Position numbers and translations under genes: made by a program. This document shows, piece by piece, positions 47,890 to 59,272 of a stretch of DNA of 64,000 nucleotides. The notes beneath the pieces were generated by a model. The model was given only the letters and a program-made list of their open reading frames with translations. It had not been told where the DNA came from and did not search any database. How positions within the stretch are numbered: position 1 is the first letter of the stretch; every line of letters starts with the position of its first letter. This DNA comes from Nemophila menziesii (Eukaryota > Streptophyta > Magnoliopsida > Boraginales > Hydrophyllaceae). Where the stretch lies: positions 12,277,186-12,341,185 of the forward strand of contig JARWIR010000013.1 in assembly GCA_029959085.1 (NCBI GenBank), written 5' to 3'.

Positions 47890-48205
47890 TGTATATTTTC
47901 TATGGGAATAGTTGTGGTGCGCGTAAGTTGGCCCGAACACCCATATATCAACAAAAAAAAAATGCAAGACTTCTCATACATATTTACGTGCAAATTAAAA
48001 CTAATGATTTGAACTTTGTTCACATCAAAAGAGAATTTAATGAAGTTACAGATAAAGTCGCAAAATGCACCAGGACGAATATCGATATTTGTGTTTGTTT
48101 AATGGATTCGATTGTCAAGTTTTTTAACTGCGTAACCTTTCTTTGTAGTTTTAGAGGGATAGGATAATTTGTATTTTCGTTTTTTCATTTGACAAAAAAA
48201 AAGAA
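47890..48205 (+). pseudogene. LINE RNase H-like tail with poly(A)
   Basis: The open stretch from 47889 includes NDLNFVHIKREFNEVTDKVA, the conserved end of the RVT_3/RNase H domain of plant LINEs, where N-VAD-LA is usual. After the stop, about 30 bases on, a short A run (48192-48201) marks a likely 3' end. Only the tail is present, so it is a heavily 5'-truncated copy or the end of a LINE cut by the TA tract. Confidence 0.6.
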
Positions 48206-48220
48206 TTTGAACTTTATCCC

Positions 48221-48247
48221 TTTCTTTTTTTTTTTTTTTTTTTTTTT
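48221..48247 (-). repeat. Poly(A) tail of the minus-strand LINE
   Basis: A T run on the plus strand directly left of the LINE 3' end, read as poly(A) on the minus strand. It fits target-primed insertion of LINE RNA. Confidence 0.85.
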
Positions 48248-48424
48248 GCTAAGCCAGCCAGAATATATTATTAAATCAGAACTAATAAGTTTTTACATTT
48301 TTTTGACCTAATCAAAATTGACTAGTCAGAAATAAAACATAAAGTACCACTACAAGGCAAAGTACATCCAAACTAAAACAACACGCGTACACTTAAAGTA
48401 CAAACCAAACTTAGCTTCTCATTC

Positions 48425-51172
48425 CTATTTCTCTCTCCACCGTAACGCCTCCGCTTCAATATCCACTCTCTCAAATCTTTTCAACTTCACCATGTTCTCC
48501 ACAACACGATTCACAATTTCACCAACAATGGCTTCCTCCGTACTACAGATGTGGTTAAATACTCTGTTATTTCTTTCTTCCCACACCGTATACACCACTA
48601 TTGGAAAAGTCAGGTAAGCTATTTCATCTTCAAGTTTCTTTCTGTTCTTTTTTCCAAACTCTTCAATTATTTTTCCCCAGTTATAGATCTGATTATGAGA
48701 TTTCGATTTTTTATTACAGAAATCCCAAATTCTTCTTGTAAAAGGGCACCCCCAGAATAGGTGGTCCCTATCTTCACTATGCATTTTACAAAATTCGCAT
48801 ATAGGGTTTGAAATAGTTCCCCAGCTCATTAGTCTTTGCTTAGTCGGTAGCCTATCCAGATTACACAGCCAAAGTATGAACTTGTATTTGGGTAAGGCTT
48901 TAGACTTCCAGATCGTATTACTCCATTTATTTGTATTACCTTTAGTCCTTAGTTCTTCGTATATGTCTGCAAATCTGAAATTTCCATTCTTGGTACAGGT
49001 ACAATAGATAGAGTCCTTTGCATCAGATAAAATTATGCCCTTTGTAAGCTCGCTCATGAACCCCAATCTAGCCGGCCATTTCCAATTGCTTTTATAAATA
49101 AATTGAGCCACTTTACTATCCACATAGTAACCTGAAGCCATATTTCCACAACTAAGTTCACACAAGCTCTTCTTATTGGGTAACCAGTAGTCCCACCATA
49201 GGGCAATATCCTTCCCATCGCCTAACCTATACCTGAATAACCCTTTAGCAAGTTTCCTAGCTTTTAGTAGCTTCCTCCAGCCCCAAGAGCAATCAACTGG
49301 GATATCAATTTGCCACACTGATTTTCCTTTGAGGTGGTTAAGTTGCAACCATTGAGACCACATTGTCTCTCTTGGAAGGCAACAACCCCACAACAATTTT
49401 AAAGACCATACCTTATTTTGAATATCCAGGTCCTTTATACCTAGTCCACCCTCATTATAAGGTTTACATACTGTATCCCATGAAACCTTAGCTCCACCTT
49501 CATATGAACTCTTACCACACCATAAATATGCCATTATTTTACTCTGGAGCATCTTGATAATTTTCCTAGGCAAAGTTACTACACTACACCAGTGGCTTGC
49601 AATCCCACCAAGCACTGATTTAATGAGCTGAACTCTACCTGCATATGATATATATTTTGAGCTCCAGTGTTCAATTCTTTTGGTCATCTTATCAACTAAA
49701 GGCTTACAGTCATTCAGACTAAGCCTACCTGTAATCAAAGGTAAACCCAGATATTTCATGGGGAGATGGCCTTCTGGTATATTGAGGATGGTGTTTATTT
49801 CATCCTTGATTACTTGTGGGACCCCCCCATAAAATATATTACTTTTACTGTCACTGATCTTGAGCCCTGAAAGGTTATAGAACAGATTAAGTCCCTTCTT
49901 GATAAGTTTTGCTGAGCCAGCTGTTGGTTTAAAAAACACCAATAGATCATCTGCAAACATTAAATTGTTGATCTTTAATTTCTCACATTTGGGGTGCCAT
50001 CTAAATTCATCTTTATTACCCACATGCTTAAAGATTTGCGAGAGAACTTCCATACCAATAACAAATAGATAAGGGGAGAGAGGGTCCCCTTGTCTGAGAC
50101 CTCTCTCTCCTCTGAAAAAACCCTGTGGAGCCCCATTGATAATAATAGAGTAAGAGGTGGTTGTGAGGCACATGGCTACCCACTTAATGAAAATAGTGGG
50201 GTAGCCTAGAGCTTCCAAAGTTTTCAATATAAAATCCCAATCAACTGAATCATAGGCCTTCATTAAGTCCAATTTAAGTGTACACCTCTTTGATATGTTA
50301 ACTCTAGAGTAACCTCTTACAATGTCCTGGGCTATAAGTATATTTTCACCAATCAACCTTCCAGGTACAAAGGCTGATTGGTTCAATGAAATTATTCCTT
50401 GAAGAGTTACCTTTAATCTGTTTGCTATTATTTTTTATATGACTTTATATAATATATTGCAACAAGCAATAGGTCTAAAGTCTTTAGTTTCACTTGGATT
50501 AATAACTTTTGGCACCAGTGATATATTGGCTGAATTAATTTCTCCAAGGATTTTACAGTCAATGAAAGAACTTCTAATAGCAAAACATAGATCATTCTTG
50601 ATGATGTCCCAACATTTTTTGAAAAAACCAGATGAGAAACCATCTGGTCCTGGACTTTTGTTACTGTCAATTGACCAAAGGGCATTCTTAATTTCATCCT
50701 CAGTAATAGGCTTTATCAGGTATTGTTTATCTCCTTCCTCTATACTCTTACCCAAAATAGTCTTGAGTATATTAACTGAGTAATAACCACTATTTTCTCT
50801 CTTCTTGCTCAGGATATCAGTGAAGTGATTTATAAAGACATCTGAGATATCCTTCTCATCAGTTTTATATACACCTTGATTATCAATGATGTTATAAATG
50901 CTGTTTTGAGTCCTTCTGCCCCTCATTATTTTTTGGAAATAAGTTGTGTTGAGATCACCATTTTCCACCCATTGATCTCGAGATCTTTGTTTTGATATGG
51001 ATTCTTCAACCAACAGCTCCTTTGTAAGTTCCTGTATTAGTAAATTTTCCTCAGTTAAAAGTTGTTTATCAGTATTTCCTTGAAGTCTACTAAATTGAAC
51101 TCCTTTCAGGTCACTTTGGAGCTTAATGATTTTGTCCCTTGAATTTTTAAAATACTTCTCATTGAAGGTTTA
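48425..51172 (-). pseudogene. LINE ORF2 (RT and zinc domain), one internal stop
   Basis: A long single frame broken only by one TAA at 50435-50437. The upstream part (51172-50438) contains the pre-RT linker, WVENGDLNT-YF, NKSPGPDGFSSGFFK and the PKV...DFRPIACCN region. After the stop the same frame continues through IIANRLK into NQSAFVPGR. Counting from the TTG codon at 50386, RT motif A is at 40-50 (DLMKAYDSVDW), RGLRQGDPLSPYLF at 95-108 and the catalytic FADD at 144-147. A zinc-binding RVT domain lies at about 465-560 (LPKYKFILWL, C-FC, H-FW-C). It ends at 48425 without an RNase H domain. The RT would span about 900 residues with the stop removed. Most residues look conserved, so the copy is young compared with the other LINEs here. 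Confidence 0.88.
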
Positions 51173-52147
51173 AGTGTTAAAGCAAATAGCAAAGTCCTGT
51201 CTAATTAAAATAATCCAACTAATTGTTTTGCTTTATATTAAGGGATAATAGTAAAAGTGTAAGGTAAATACGTTCGTACATTATTCAACAATCTTGAAAA
51301 TCTTGGTATGTTGACTTGCACCAAATGTCAAAAAGGATAGGTAGAAGAAACTGGTACTCGTAGTTCATAAATTTGGTAATTATAAGAGGGGAACATAAAG
51401 GCTGTTTGATCACATGCAATATCACCTTCTTTTTCTTCATCTTTTTCTTTTTCATTTTTTTCTTCTTCTTCTCCTTCGTTCTCGTTCTCGTTCTCTTCTT
51501 TTTATACTGTTAAAGAAAAAGAAAAGAGGCTGGGGTCCATCTATCAAGGCTGCTGCTACTCCTCAATCCAAGGGATTCCATTTTGATCATCATCATCAGA
51601 AAACACCATTTGTGTGATTTGGTCCCACCCTCCATCATCTTTACTACTTAGCTAGCTAAAATAATTTCACTTCATGCATTTAAATTAGTATTTAAGACCC
51701 ACCGGCCACCTCTCCGCTCATGTCCAAAATTACTAAAGCATCAATTAAAGTTGCAAATATTTACCTAGCTAGCATAGAAATTAAAACGACCAATAATGCA
51801 AGTGTAGAGTGTAATTTTGATTGGAGTAATCAATATCTCATCATATCAACAAATTGTGATCAATATTCTCAATCCCGAAAGGGGTAACTGAATATGCATG
51901 ATCATTTGCATTTTCAGTTTCCTTTTCCAAGACGTAATATTTGAAAGTAAATTGATACTCATAAAGTAAGAATTCAGTTAATCAGAAATTATTTTTGTAT
52001 GGTTAAAATTACAATATAAACACGAATCAATAATTTAATAGCTCAAAAGATCTAAAAAAAATTCTTACTCTTAATAATTCAATTCTTTTTATTTTTAAAG
52101 ATCCTATTTATTAATGAGTTGACTTAGTTTTTTAGTTAAGATTAATG
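51173..52147. other. Unassigned A+T-rich DNA
   Basis: It has a pyrimidine-rich patch (51420-51510, TTCTTC/CTCGTT repeats) and otherwise nothing that I can name. Confidence 0.5.
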
Positions 52148-52318
52148 ATATATACCACCTAAAATCATACTCCTACTATCCAATTGCCACCCAATTATGT
52201 AGCGTGAATCGGTTGGTTATAAATCATTAATCTATTTATTTTCTTGATCTAATTAACGATTTATTGCCGACCAATTCACGCCACGTCATTGAGTGGTATG
52301 ATTTTTGGTGGTATATAT
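52148..52318. mobile_element. Short palindromic MITE
   Basis: The left arm TATATACCACC-AAAATCATAC and, further in, GTGAAT-GGT-GG-ATAAATC are mirrored by the right arm, leaving a loop of about 40 bases near 52235. The whole could fold into a single hairpin. TA-rich flanks (TATATA) may be the duplicated target. Confidence 0.7.
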
Positions 52319-52548
52319 AATTACTCTTTAATTGATTACGAGTTATTTAATGGATTATGTATTTTTTTAAATAAATCACATGTATTTTTAAATTAGTGGT
52401 GCGTATTTCATATGGGTTGCGTTCGTAAGACTCTCATCAGGCATCTTATTTATTGTGTGTATCAAAATGTGATAATTGAATTTTATATTAAAAATTATAT
52501 TCTTAATTTTTATTGTTTTTATATAAAGTACGTACCAAATTGTTCAAG

Positions 52549-52552
<4 letters not shown>

Positions 52553-52599
<47 letters not shown>
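52553..52599 (+). repeat. (AT)n microsatellite
   Basis: Uninterrupted TA alternation of about 46 bases. Confidence 0.95.
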
Positions 52600-52602
<3 letters not shown>

Positions 52603-53264
52603 CAACATCGAATTTAAAAATTCGGTATGAAACGTTTAAAATTTATTTTCTTATATCATAATTGATCACTCATTATTGGAGAGACACAAACAAAAAACTG
52701 TATATGGTAAACACTATCATAAGATGTAATTAAATATGCTTTAAAGATAATTTTTTAGTTTAATGAATCAATTTATTTATTATATATTATATATTATGTA
52801 CAATATATTTATACAAAAACTAAATTATATATCTTAATTTTGAGGGATATATTTTAAAAACTAAAAGTCTAACGATAATTTAGAAGGCCTGGTTGAGGTT
52901 TTGTTCATTTTAAATCTTACTTTCAGTTACGTTATTTTTCATTGCTTAGCAATTTTACTCATTAACCTTTCACTAACTATCTCTCTGTTTTGATGGATAT
53001 AAGTCCCTTTTTGGTAGGTATGATTCGATGATGGATTTATACCGACGTTTATTTTTTTATAATTGGTATAAAGTTGATTTTTAATAACTGCATTATAGGT
53101 TCATGTAGTATGTGGGTCTATAACTATTATAGAGTAGATTATTTGTTAAAGATCATTTTTCCTTGTGATGTCCAAGAGAATAAGTCAGGCAGTTATGCGT
53201 ATAAACCCAACTGGTCTAAATTCTTGCATAAGAATAATACCGACAATTAGAACCAAAAATATAT
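52600..53264. other. Unassigned A+T-rich DNA
   Basis: No feature that I can support. Confidence 0.5.
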
Positions 53265-53500
53265 AAATGGTTACATACACATCTATACCCATACCCCATA
53301 CAAATGGTTGGGTACATACCCACAAAGATCAATACCTATACTGTACAGATGTTATGTACATATCCATATCGATGGTTGGATACGTACCCATACAAATCTA
53401 TAGTACAGACCTATATATACCTATATACATATATATATATATATATACACACACACGCATATATATATATTCATACTCATAAATATATACCCCTATATAT
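53265..53500 (+). repeat. Degenerate tandem of GGTTGG-TACATACCCATA units and TA/CA microsatellite
   Basis: ATGGTTGGGTACATACCCA-type units repeat about every 45-55 bases at 53267, 53302 and 53370. They then merge into (TA)n and (CA)n runs at 53420-53480. The open frames across it are tandem artefacts. Confidence 0.7.
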
Positions 53501-53666
53501 ATATCCTCACCGAATATACCAAAAACCCCTTGTAATGAAAAACAAAATGATAGATTTGATAATTTATTACCGTATAAAATATTTTATTGGACCGTAAAGA
53601 TAGATTCTTTTTTTCTTTGATGAGTTCTTCCACCACAAGTTTTTTTGGGTTTTATTTTGAAAGGAT

Positions 53667-53668
<2 letters not shown>

Positions 53669-53747
<79 letters not shown>
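53669..53747 (+). repeat. (GA)n microsatellite, about 39 repeats
   Basis: Uninterrupted GA alternation of about 79 bases. The Arg-Glu and Leu-Ser frames over it are not genes. Confidence 0.97.
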
Positions 53748-53749
<2 letters not shown>

Positions 53750-54370
53750 GTTTGTGCGATGTAAAAAGAAAAACCAATGTAAAAGATAAAAGGAATGGAG
53801 GTATATAGTGTAAGAAAGAAAAAAATAATGAATTTATTTGATTTTTTCTTTTATACATACGAGAGCCACTTTGGATTTGGAATTACTATAACTTCAATAA
53901 GATTAGATCACATATGTCTTTTGGTCTCTGCAGAATAGTCTAACCATTAGATCAACTATCAATCTTTATTTGATATTTTTTTTTCTTTTGTTTCTTTCTT
54001 AATAGTAAAACTTACTAAACGTTAATACAAACCTTAATACAGTATAATATGACCTTACCCCATCTCACATATATAAGTTATAAGTTAGTTATCCCTTATT
54101 TATTTGGATTATGAACGATTGTTTTCTTTTTGTCTCTATTCAAGATTAGTAGTATGTATGATAAATTTTTAAAATATATGATATGTGAAGATTAATTTAA
54201 GTAGTTTAAGAGTATCAATCATTGAATTTATTTTTTAATAATTTAATTTGTTTTTTAAAAAATAGTTTGCCATATAAAATGACATTAATATTTTTTCCTA
54301 AAGTTATTGTTTTTTATTGGTTTCTCTTAAGTTAGTGCTAGTATATTGGAACATTTAACAAGTTAAAAAA
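53748..54370. other. Unassigned A+T-rich DNA
   Basis: No feature that I can support. Confidence 0.5.
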
Positions 54371-54600
54371 AAATTAATTCTTGTACGGATAGATTAGCGA
54401 AAGAAGGTGCTGATATGACCTCTTATCCATTGGAATTTATTGAGCCACCTGAATATCTCTCGAGTTTCATTATGAGAGACCGAAGTGAACATGCAACTGC
54501 TAGAGTTGTACTAGAATATTCATAAGAACTTTGGTTCTTCTTGTAACTTTTTAATTCTTAACGGCTTTAATGCCTCTCTTGTATGAAAAAAAAAAATTAA
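54371..54600 (+). pseudogene. LINE RNase H tail with 3' poly(A)
   Basis: From 54376 the plus frame gives NSCTDRLAKEGADMTSY, the conserved C-terminal end of the plant LINE RNase H domain. It stays open for about 50 residues to a TAA near 54521. A short 3' untranslated stretch (CTTTTTAATTCTTAACGGCT, GCCTCTCTTGTATG) and an A run at 54585-54596 follow. It is a very short 5'-truncated LINE end. Confidence 0.65.
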
Positions 54601-54883
54601 AGATTTTCTAACTAGATAGAGAGCCTATAATCCATGATAGAATCACAACCACTCTGAAAGAGAAAGAGGCCACGACCCTTCCTCAATTTTAAAAAAAACA
54701 AAAAAACTTATCTTATAAAAAATCATCTTAATAGTTTTTGGCCTCTTTAAATTTTTTAAAATTTTCACTTGGTTCCTTTAGATTTTAATATTTATTTCAT
54801 TAGGTTTTGATTTATTTTATTTGTATAAATATTTTATTTTTCCTATGATAAAATATAAATATATTTAGATTGTATAATATAGA

Positions 54884-54892
54884 GAGTTATAA
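54884..54892. repeat. 9-bp target-site duplication of the MULE (left, GAGTTATAA)
   Basis: Exact match to 56345-56353. The length is that of Mutator-like elements. Confidence 0.8.
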
Positions 54893-56344
54893 GGGGCAAC
54901 GCCCAATTAATTACGCGGAGAAGGTAAGTATTCCCTATTAATTACAACTTCAACTTAATTCCCAATTAAGCACAAAATATTACCCATTTACCAAAATATC
55001 CTTCTACCTATTATTAATTACTTTAATTATATATTTTATTAATTATAGTTTAATATTTATTTATTTTTTTTCAGATTTTTTTTTAAATATTTTTTTTTCG
55101 AAAAATATTTTTTTTCCAAAAAATATTTTTTTTTCAAAAAATATTTTTTTTTTCGAATTTTTTTTTTTCGAATTTTTTTTTTTCGAAATTTTTTTTTTCG
55201 AAATTTTTTTTTGTCGATTTTTTTCCCCCGGAATTTTTTGTTCCAGGATAACATGATGTAAGATTAGTACATATGATAATTGTGTGTTAAAGTAACACAA
55301 AATCATATGTGTTGTGTGTTGCATGAACACCCAATATGTATAATATTGAGTTGCTTAAACACACATAAATAACAAATTGTGTGATACATGAACACAAAAT
55401 CAGACAGACAGAATATTTGTACACAAAGGTATAGAATAATGTATATGTAGGCTGATTATGTGTTCATGCAACACGCAATTGCTGAAAGTATGTGTTACAG
55501 TAACACACAACAGTATGGGTTTTGTGTTGGTAAGACACACAATGCGTTTATCATTTACAGTTTTGCGTTGCTTAAACACACACAAATAACAATTGTGTGT
55601 TGCAGGAACACAGAATAAGATATACAAAATATTTGTACACATTAGTAGATAATAGTGTACATATAGTCTGAACATCTGATTGTGTGTTAATGTAACACAC
55701 AATTGCTTGATGTGTGAGTTACAGTAACACAAAACAGTATGGACTTGTGTGTCATTTACAGTTTTGTGTTGCTTAAACACACAACAAATAACAATTGTGT
55801 GTTGCAGGAACACAGAATAAGATATACAGAATATTTGTATACAGAAATAGATAATAGTGTACAGATAGTCTGAAAATCTGATTGTGTGTTAATGTAACAC
55901 ACAATCGCTTGATGTATGAGTTACAGTAACACAAAACAGTATGGACTTGTGTGTTAATGAAAAAATCTTCGAAAATATTTTTCGAGAAAAAAAAAATTCC
56001 AAAAAAAAAAATATTCGAAAAAAAAAATTCAAAAAAAAAAATATTTTTCGAAAAAAAAAATATTTTTTGAAAAAAAAAATTCTGGAAAAAAAAAATTTCC
56101 GAAAAAAAAAATTTCAAAAAAAAATAATTTTCAGAAAAAATAAATTCAGATATTAAATATAGAAATATAATATAAATATATAATGAAATAAAAAAACATA
56201 TAAGGGCAATAATGGAAGGTAAATATGACCATGTGCTTATTTGAGAATTAAGTTGAAAATTTGTGAGTAAGTAGGAAGTAATTTCCTCCTTCCTTTTTTT
56301 TGAGAATGAAAAGTGAGGAAGTGTAATTAATTGGGAATTATCTC
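54893..56344. mobile_element. Non-autonomous Mutator-like element (1452 bp) with ~200-bp internal repeats
   Basis: It is flanked by GAGTTATAA on both sides. The ends are inverted: left GGGGCAACGCCCAATTAATT, right (reverse complement) GAGATAATTCCCAATTAATT. Similarity continues inward for about 200 bases (CAACTTAATTC-CAA-TAAGCAC). Inside, a T-run region (55066-55230: TTTTTTTTCGAA repeats) is mirrored by A-run repeats at 55965-56135. The centre holds three tandem units. No transposase. The Lys/Phe-rich frames across the homopolymer arms are artefacts. Confidence 0.8.
55371..55960 (+). repeat. ~200-bp tandem repeat, three copies, with small palindromes
   Basis: Units begin near 55371, 55588 and 55790 with ACAATTGTGTGTTGCAGGAA. 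Each carries the inverted repeat GTGTGTTAATGTAACACAC, the block GTTACAGTAACACAAAACAG and, in the first two, ATTTACAGTTTTG-GTTGCT. The second and third units are closest to each other. The minus frame at 55400-55813 is open because of the repeat. Confidence 0.85.
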
Positions 56345-56384
56345 GAGTTATAATGTAATTAGTTTAAATAAATTTAATATAGAT

Positions 56385-56510
56385 ACTTACATTACATTTT
56401 TTTTTTTTTGCAAAGTATAGGATTATATATTGCAATTTTTGTATAATATAGGAACATATTTGCAAGTTTTGCATAATATAAGGACCTATAGTGTAATTTA
56501 TTTCCCAAAA
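56385..56510 (-). repeat. Two to three minisatellite units (CATAATATAAGGACCTATAG type)
   Basis: The same unit as at 45250-45540 and in the same orientation. They sit just outside the MULE at 54893-56344. Confidence 0.65.
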
Positions 56511-56739
56511 AAAGACCAAAAATGCATCCCCACACCTTCTTGGCCCCCTCCCCCCGCCCCGACCCAACAAAATTCTTAACTATGCCTCTGTTTGTAATCA
56601 AATTTTATTCGAATTAAAATTGTTCATATTTCAAAATATATATATATAATAAAAAAAATTGTAAGTGGATCGAATTTTTTTCGAACTAAAATAGCTCATA
56701 TTCCAAAAATTGGCTTTTATATATTATAAAAAAACATAA

Positions 56740-57185
56740 TAGTAAGCTATGTTGTAGATCTCGGTTTCACGGGCTAGATAGTCGATCTGGGTCTAGCGTC
56801 TAAGCGGGATTATACGTGGCCTAAGCGGGACTAGACGGTTTTATATCCCACTGTGTAATTTCGTACTAATATATACATAGTAATTATAACAATTATAACT
56901 ATTTAAGTAATAAAATTCATCTGATAACACTATACTAAATATAAAGATACTAAAATATAAGTTTTAATATTGATTCAAGAATTCTCGAGAATAAGAAAAA
57001 TAAAAAGTAGGCCTAGAGGGTCACTTTTTATCATTAATCGGCGCCTAGGCGGGCTAGACGCCTGTTCCACGACGACTAATGTGCTAGACAAAAATGCTAG
57101 CATTTTTACTAGGCGTAAGCGTAAGCGGTTGAGGAGGAAATTGACGCTTAGGCGGCGATTTCTACAATATAGATTATAAGTGGAT
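56740..57185. mobile_element. Possible MITE with CGCCTAGGCG motifs
   Basis: Left and right thirds are rich in GGCCTAAGCGGG, GGCGCCTAGGCGGGCTAGAC and CTTAGGCGGCG motifs, around an A+T-rich centre. A short palindrome ATGCTAGCAT occurs at 57092. Such motifs are widespread in plant non-autonomous DNA elements. Exact terminal repeats and a duplication were not found. Confidence 0.4.
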
Positions 57186-57575
57186 GCATATACTACTCTT
57201 CCTAATTTTAATAAAACTTTCTACTTGATCAAAATCCATTTGTTATTTAAAATATATTGTAATGGTTTAATCTTAATTAATGTATGTAATACTTTACAAT
57301 GCATGACATATCAATGGTTAACCATTATAAGTAGGGGCAGATCCAAAAGATAAATTGAAAGGGGAGGGGGGAGGGACTTGAAATATATTGGATTTTGAGG
57401 TCACCGTTTTCCAATTTTTTAAGAAACAGTATACATAAATATATAACTACCAATATCAAAATACAAATATTGGAATCCAACACTATTACGTTCCTCGTCT
57501 ATTATTGGTTAATATTTATCTAAAAAAATATGCAAACCAAGACCATTACACTTAATTTATATATTATTATTAATA
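57186..57575. other. Unassigned A+T-rich DNA
   Basis: Apart from a G-rich run (57359-57377) I see nothing to report. Confidence 0.5.
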
Positions 57576-57584
57576 TTATATTAA
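57576..57584. repeat. 9-bp target-site duplication of the Pack-MULE (left, TTATATTAA)
   Basis: Exact match to 59558-59566. A+T-only, but it coincides with the ends of long inverted repeats. Confidence 0.75.
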
Positions 57585-58495
57585 GGGTGAATCCCCCGCA
57601 CGACCCTTTATCTTTAGGCAAAGTGTACTGGCGGTACCCTAACTATGAAATGTAAGGAGATGACCATTCATGTTTCATTTTGCGACGATGGTGGCCCTTT
57701 TTGACAAAATCGTCAGTTAATCGTTATTCAACGCCGCGTGGCGCCAATTCAACTCCACGTCGTCACCAGCTGAGATTTTTTTCTGACATGGCAAGGGAAA
57801 TTTTTTCATTTATCCCTTATAACACAATTACACATACACATAAACAAATCAAAACGTATACTCTAACACACTAAAATACACACATTCTTGGTGTTCTTTA
57901 TTACAATTCAAAAAACACAGTATAACACCAAATTGCTCACTTCAATAGTCACAATATCAAATGTGTTCTTCATTACAATTCAAAAAATGCATTATAACAC
58001 CAAATTGCTCAAAATTTACATAAAAATTTACAGTATCACACCAAATCAACCAAATATAGTATAACACTAATTACCTTGCTCTAGGATGACCATTCAAGTA
58101 ATGTTTCCTTCAACATAAGCTTGCAAATAATCTTCAACAAGCTATGCCCAACAACTTCATCTTCATCAAATGTTTGAACTGTATATAAGCTTCAATAAAT
58201 TACTCTTTAAACAAGCAGTTTTCTGACAATGTCATCTTCAATATGAATTTCCCAGCAACTCAAGCACATTAGGATTGCACCATCTGCAAAATCCATAGTT
58301 TTCAAAACACCGATGTAGTTAAAAACACTACTCAATACCCCCTATATAAATAAAAAAAATATAAAGAGACCAAGTTAAAATGGCAGTGTCTGAATTAATA
58401 TCAATGAGGTAAAGGGGCCTAACCTACACTAAAGATCTAGCGAGTTAAGTTCAAGAGAGGTAATCAAATAACAATTAAGTGAAAATAAAAATTAC

Positions 58496-58575
58496 CCCTT
58501 GAATCCTTTTGCCAGTAACTGAACATTTGGGTCCATTTGCCCTCTTCTTCGCGGTCAGATACACCAATTTACCAC
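58496..58575 (-). pseudogene. RPL34: Captured exon of ribosomal protein eL34 (RPL34)
   Basis: Eighty bases on the minus strand encode [15 protein letters not shown] followed by [12 protein letters not shown], closely matching the conserved central part of plant ribosomal protein L34 of the 60S subunit. It is bordered by a good acceptor (CATAG before GTGGT) and donor (GGG then GTAATT). The next upstream segment (58726 and up) ends CCCTG then GTAATAC, a donor in the matching phase whose last codons would give NPG before GKLVY. So at least one exon, its introns and the edge of a neighbour were taken as genomic DNA. The rest of the roughly 120-residue protein was not found, so no L34 can be made. 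The RPL34 assignment is from recognised sequence. Confidence 0.75.
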
Positions 58576-58748
58576 CTATGTATTAGTCATATAATTAGCT
58601 AAAAATGCATATTTAAATTGGAATGCAGAGAAACGGGTAATGAATAAAACATCAAATTGAATAAAAGAAGTAAGATATCGGATATTTTATATAGAATATA
58701 CAAATATATGAATGTGTATGTATTACCAGGGTTTTCTTGATTTGGTTC
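58576..58748 (-). other. RPL34: Intron and exon edge captured with RPL34
   Basis: An A+T-rich stretch between CATAG (acceptor, 58576-58580) and the donor GTAATACATA near 58720. It is consistent with the host intron upstream of the L34 exon. The short exon edge (about 58727-58748) runs into the tandem array. Confidence 0.45.
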
Positions 58749-58749
58749 T

Positions 58750-59272
58750 TCGATTGTTAATGGCATAGCCAAGCCGGTAGAGAATGGATAGGAGTGTGGC
58801 GGCGAGATTCTTGTGAAAGAGAGCGGCTTGGTGCGAGTTTAAAGAGATTTTGTTTTTGTTTTTTGTTTTTGGGTTCTTCGATTTTTAATGGCGTATCCAA
58901 GTCGTTGATGATGGTGGAGATGGATAGGAGTGGTGGCGGGATTCTTGAGAAGGAGAGCGGCTTGGTGTGAGTTTGAAGAGATTTGCTTTTTTTTATTTGG
59001 GATCTTCGGTTGTAAATGGTGTAGCCAAGATGTTGATGATGATGGAGATATATAGGAGTGGTGTCGAGATTCTTGTGAAGGAGAGCATCTTGGTGTGAGT
59101 TTGAAGAGATTTATTTTTATTTTTTTATTTAGGATCTTCGATTGTTAATGGTGTAACCAAGTTGTTGATGATGGTGGAGAATGGATAGGAGTGGTGGCGG
59201 GATCTTGTGAAGGAGAGCGGCTTGGTGTGAGTTTGAAGAGTTTTATTTTTTTATTTTTTTATTTGGGGTTCT
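58750..59272 (-). repeat. ~130-bp tandem repeat, four copies, inside the Pack-MULE
   Basis: Units start at 58750, 58878, 59006 and 59138 (128, 128, 132, 135 bases). Shared blocks are TTCGATTGTTAATGGTGTA, GATGATGGTGGAGATGGATA, GGAGAGCGGCTTGGTGTGAG and GTTTGAAGAGATTT, ending with a T run. The first unit adjoins the captured exon edge, so part of the host gene's 5' region may have been multiplied. Confidence 0.9.

Larger units (their letters stand above)
48221..51172 (-). mobile_element. 5'-truncated L1-type LINE
   Basis: It extends from the poly(A) at 48221 to about 51172, where ORF2 homology starts abruptly in the middle of the protein. ORF1 and the endonuclease are missing, as in most LINE insertions where reverse transcription stopped early. 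I could not identify a target-site duplication. Confidence 0.8.

Noticed and set aside
53587..53858. Arg-Glu and Leu-Ser repeat proteins on both strands
   Set aside because: They are translations of the (GA)n microsatellite.
55057..56156. Lys/Phe-rich frames on both strands
   Set aside because: They are translations of the A-run and T-run arms of the MULE.
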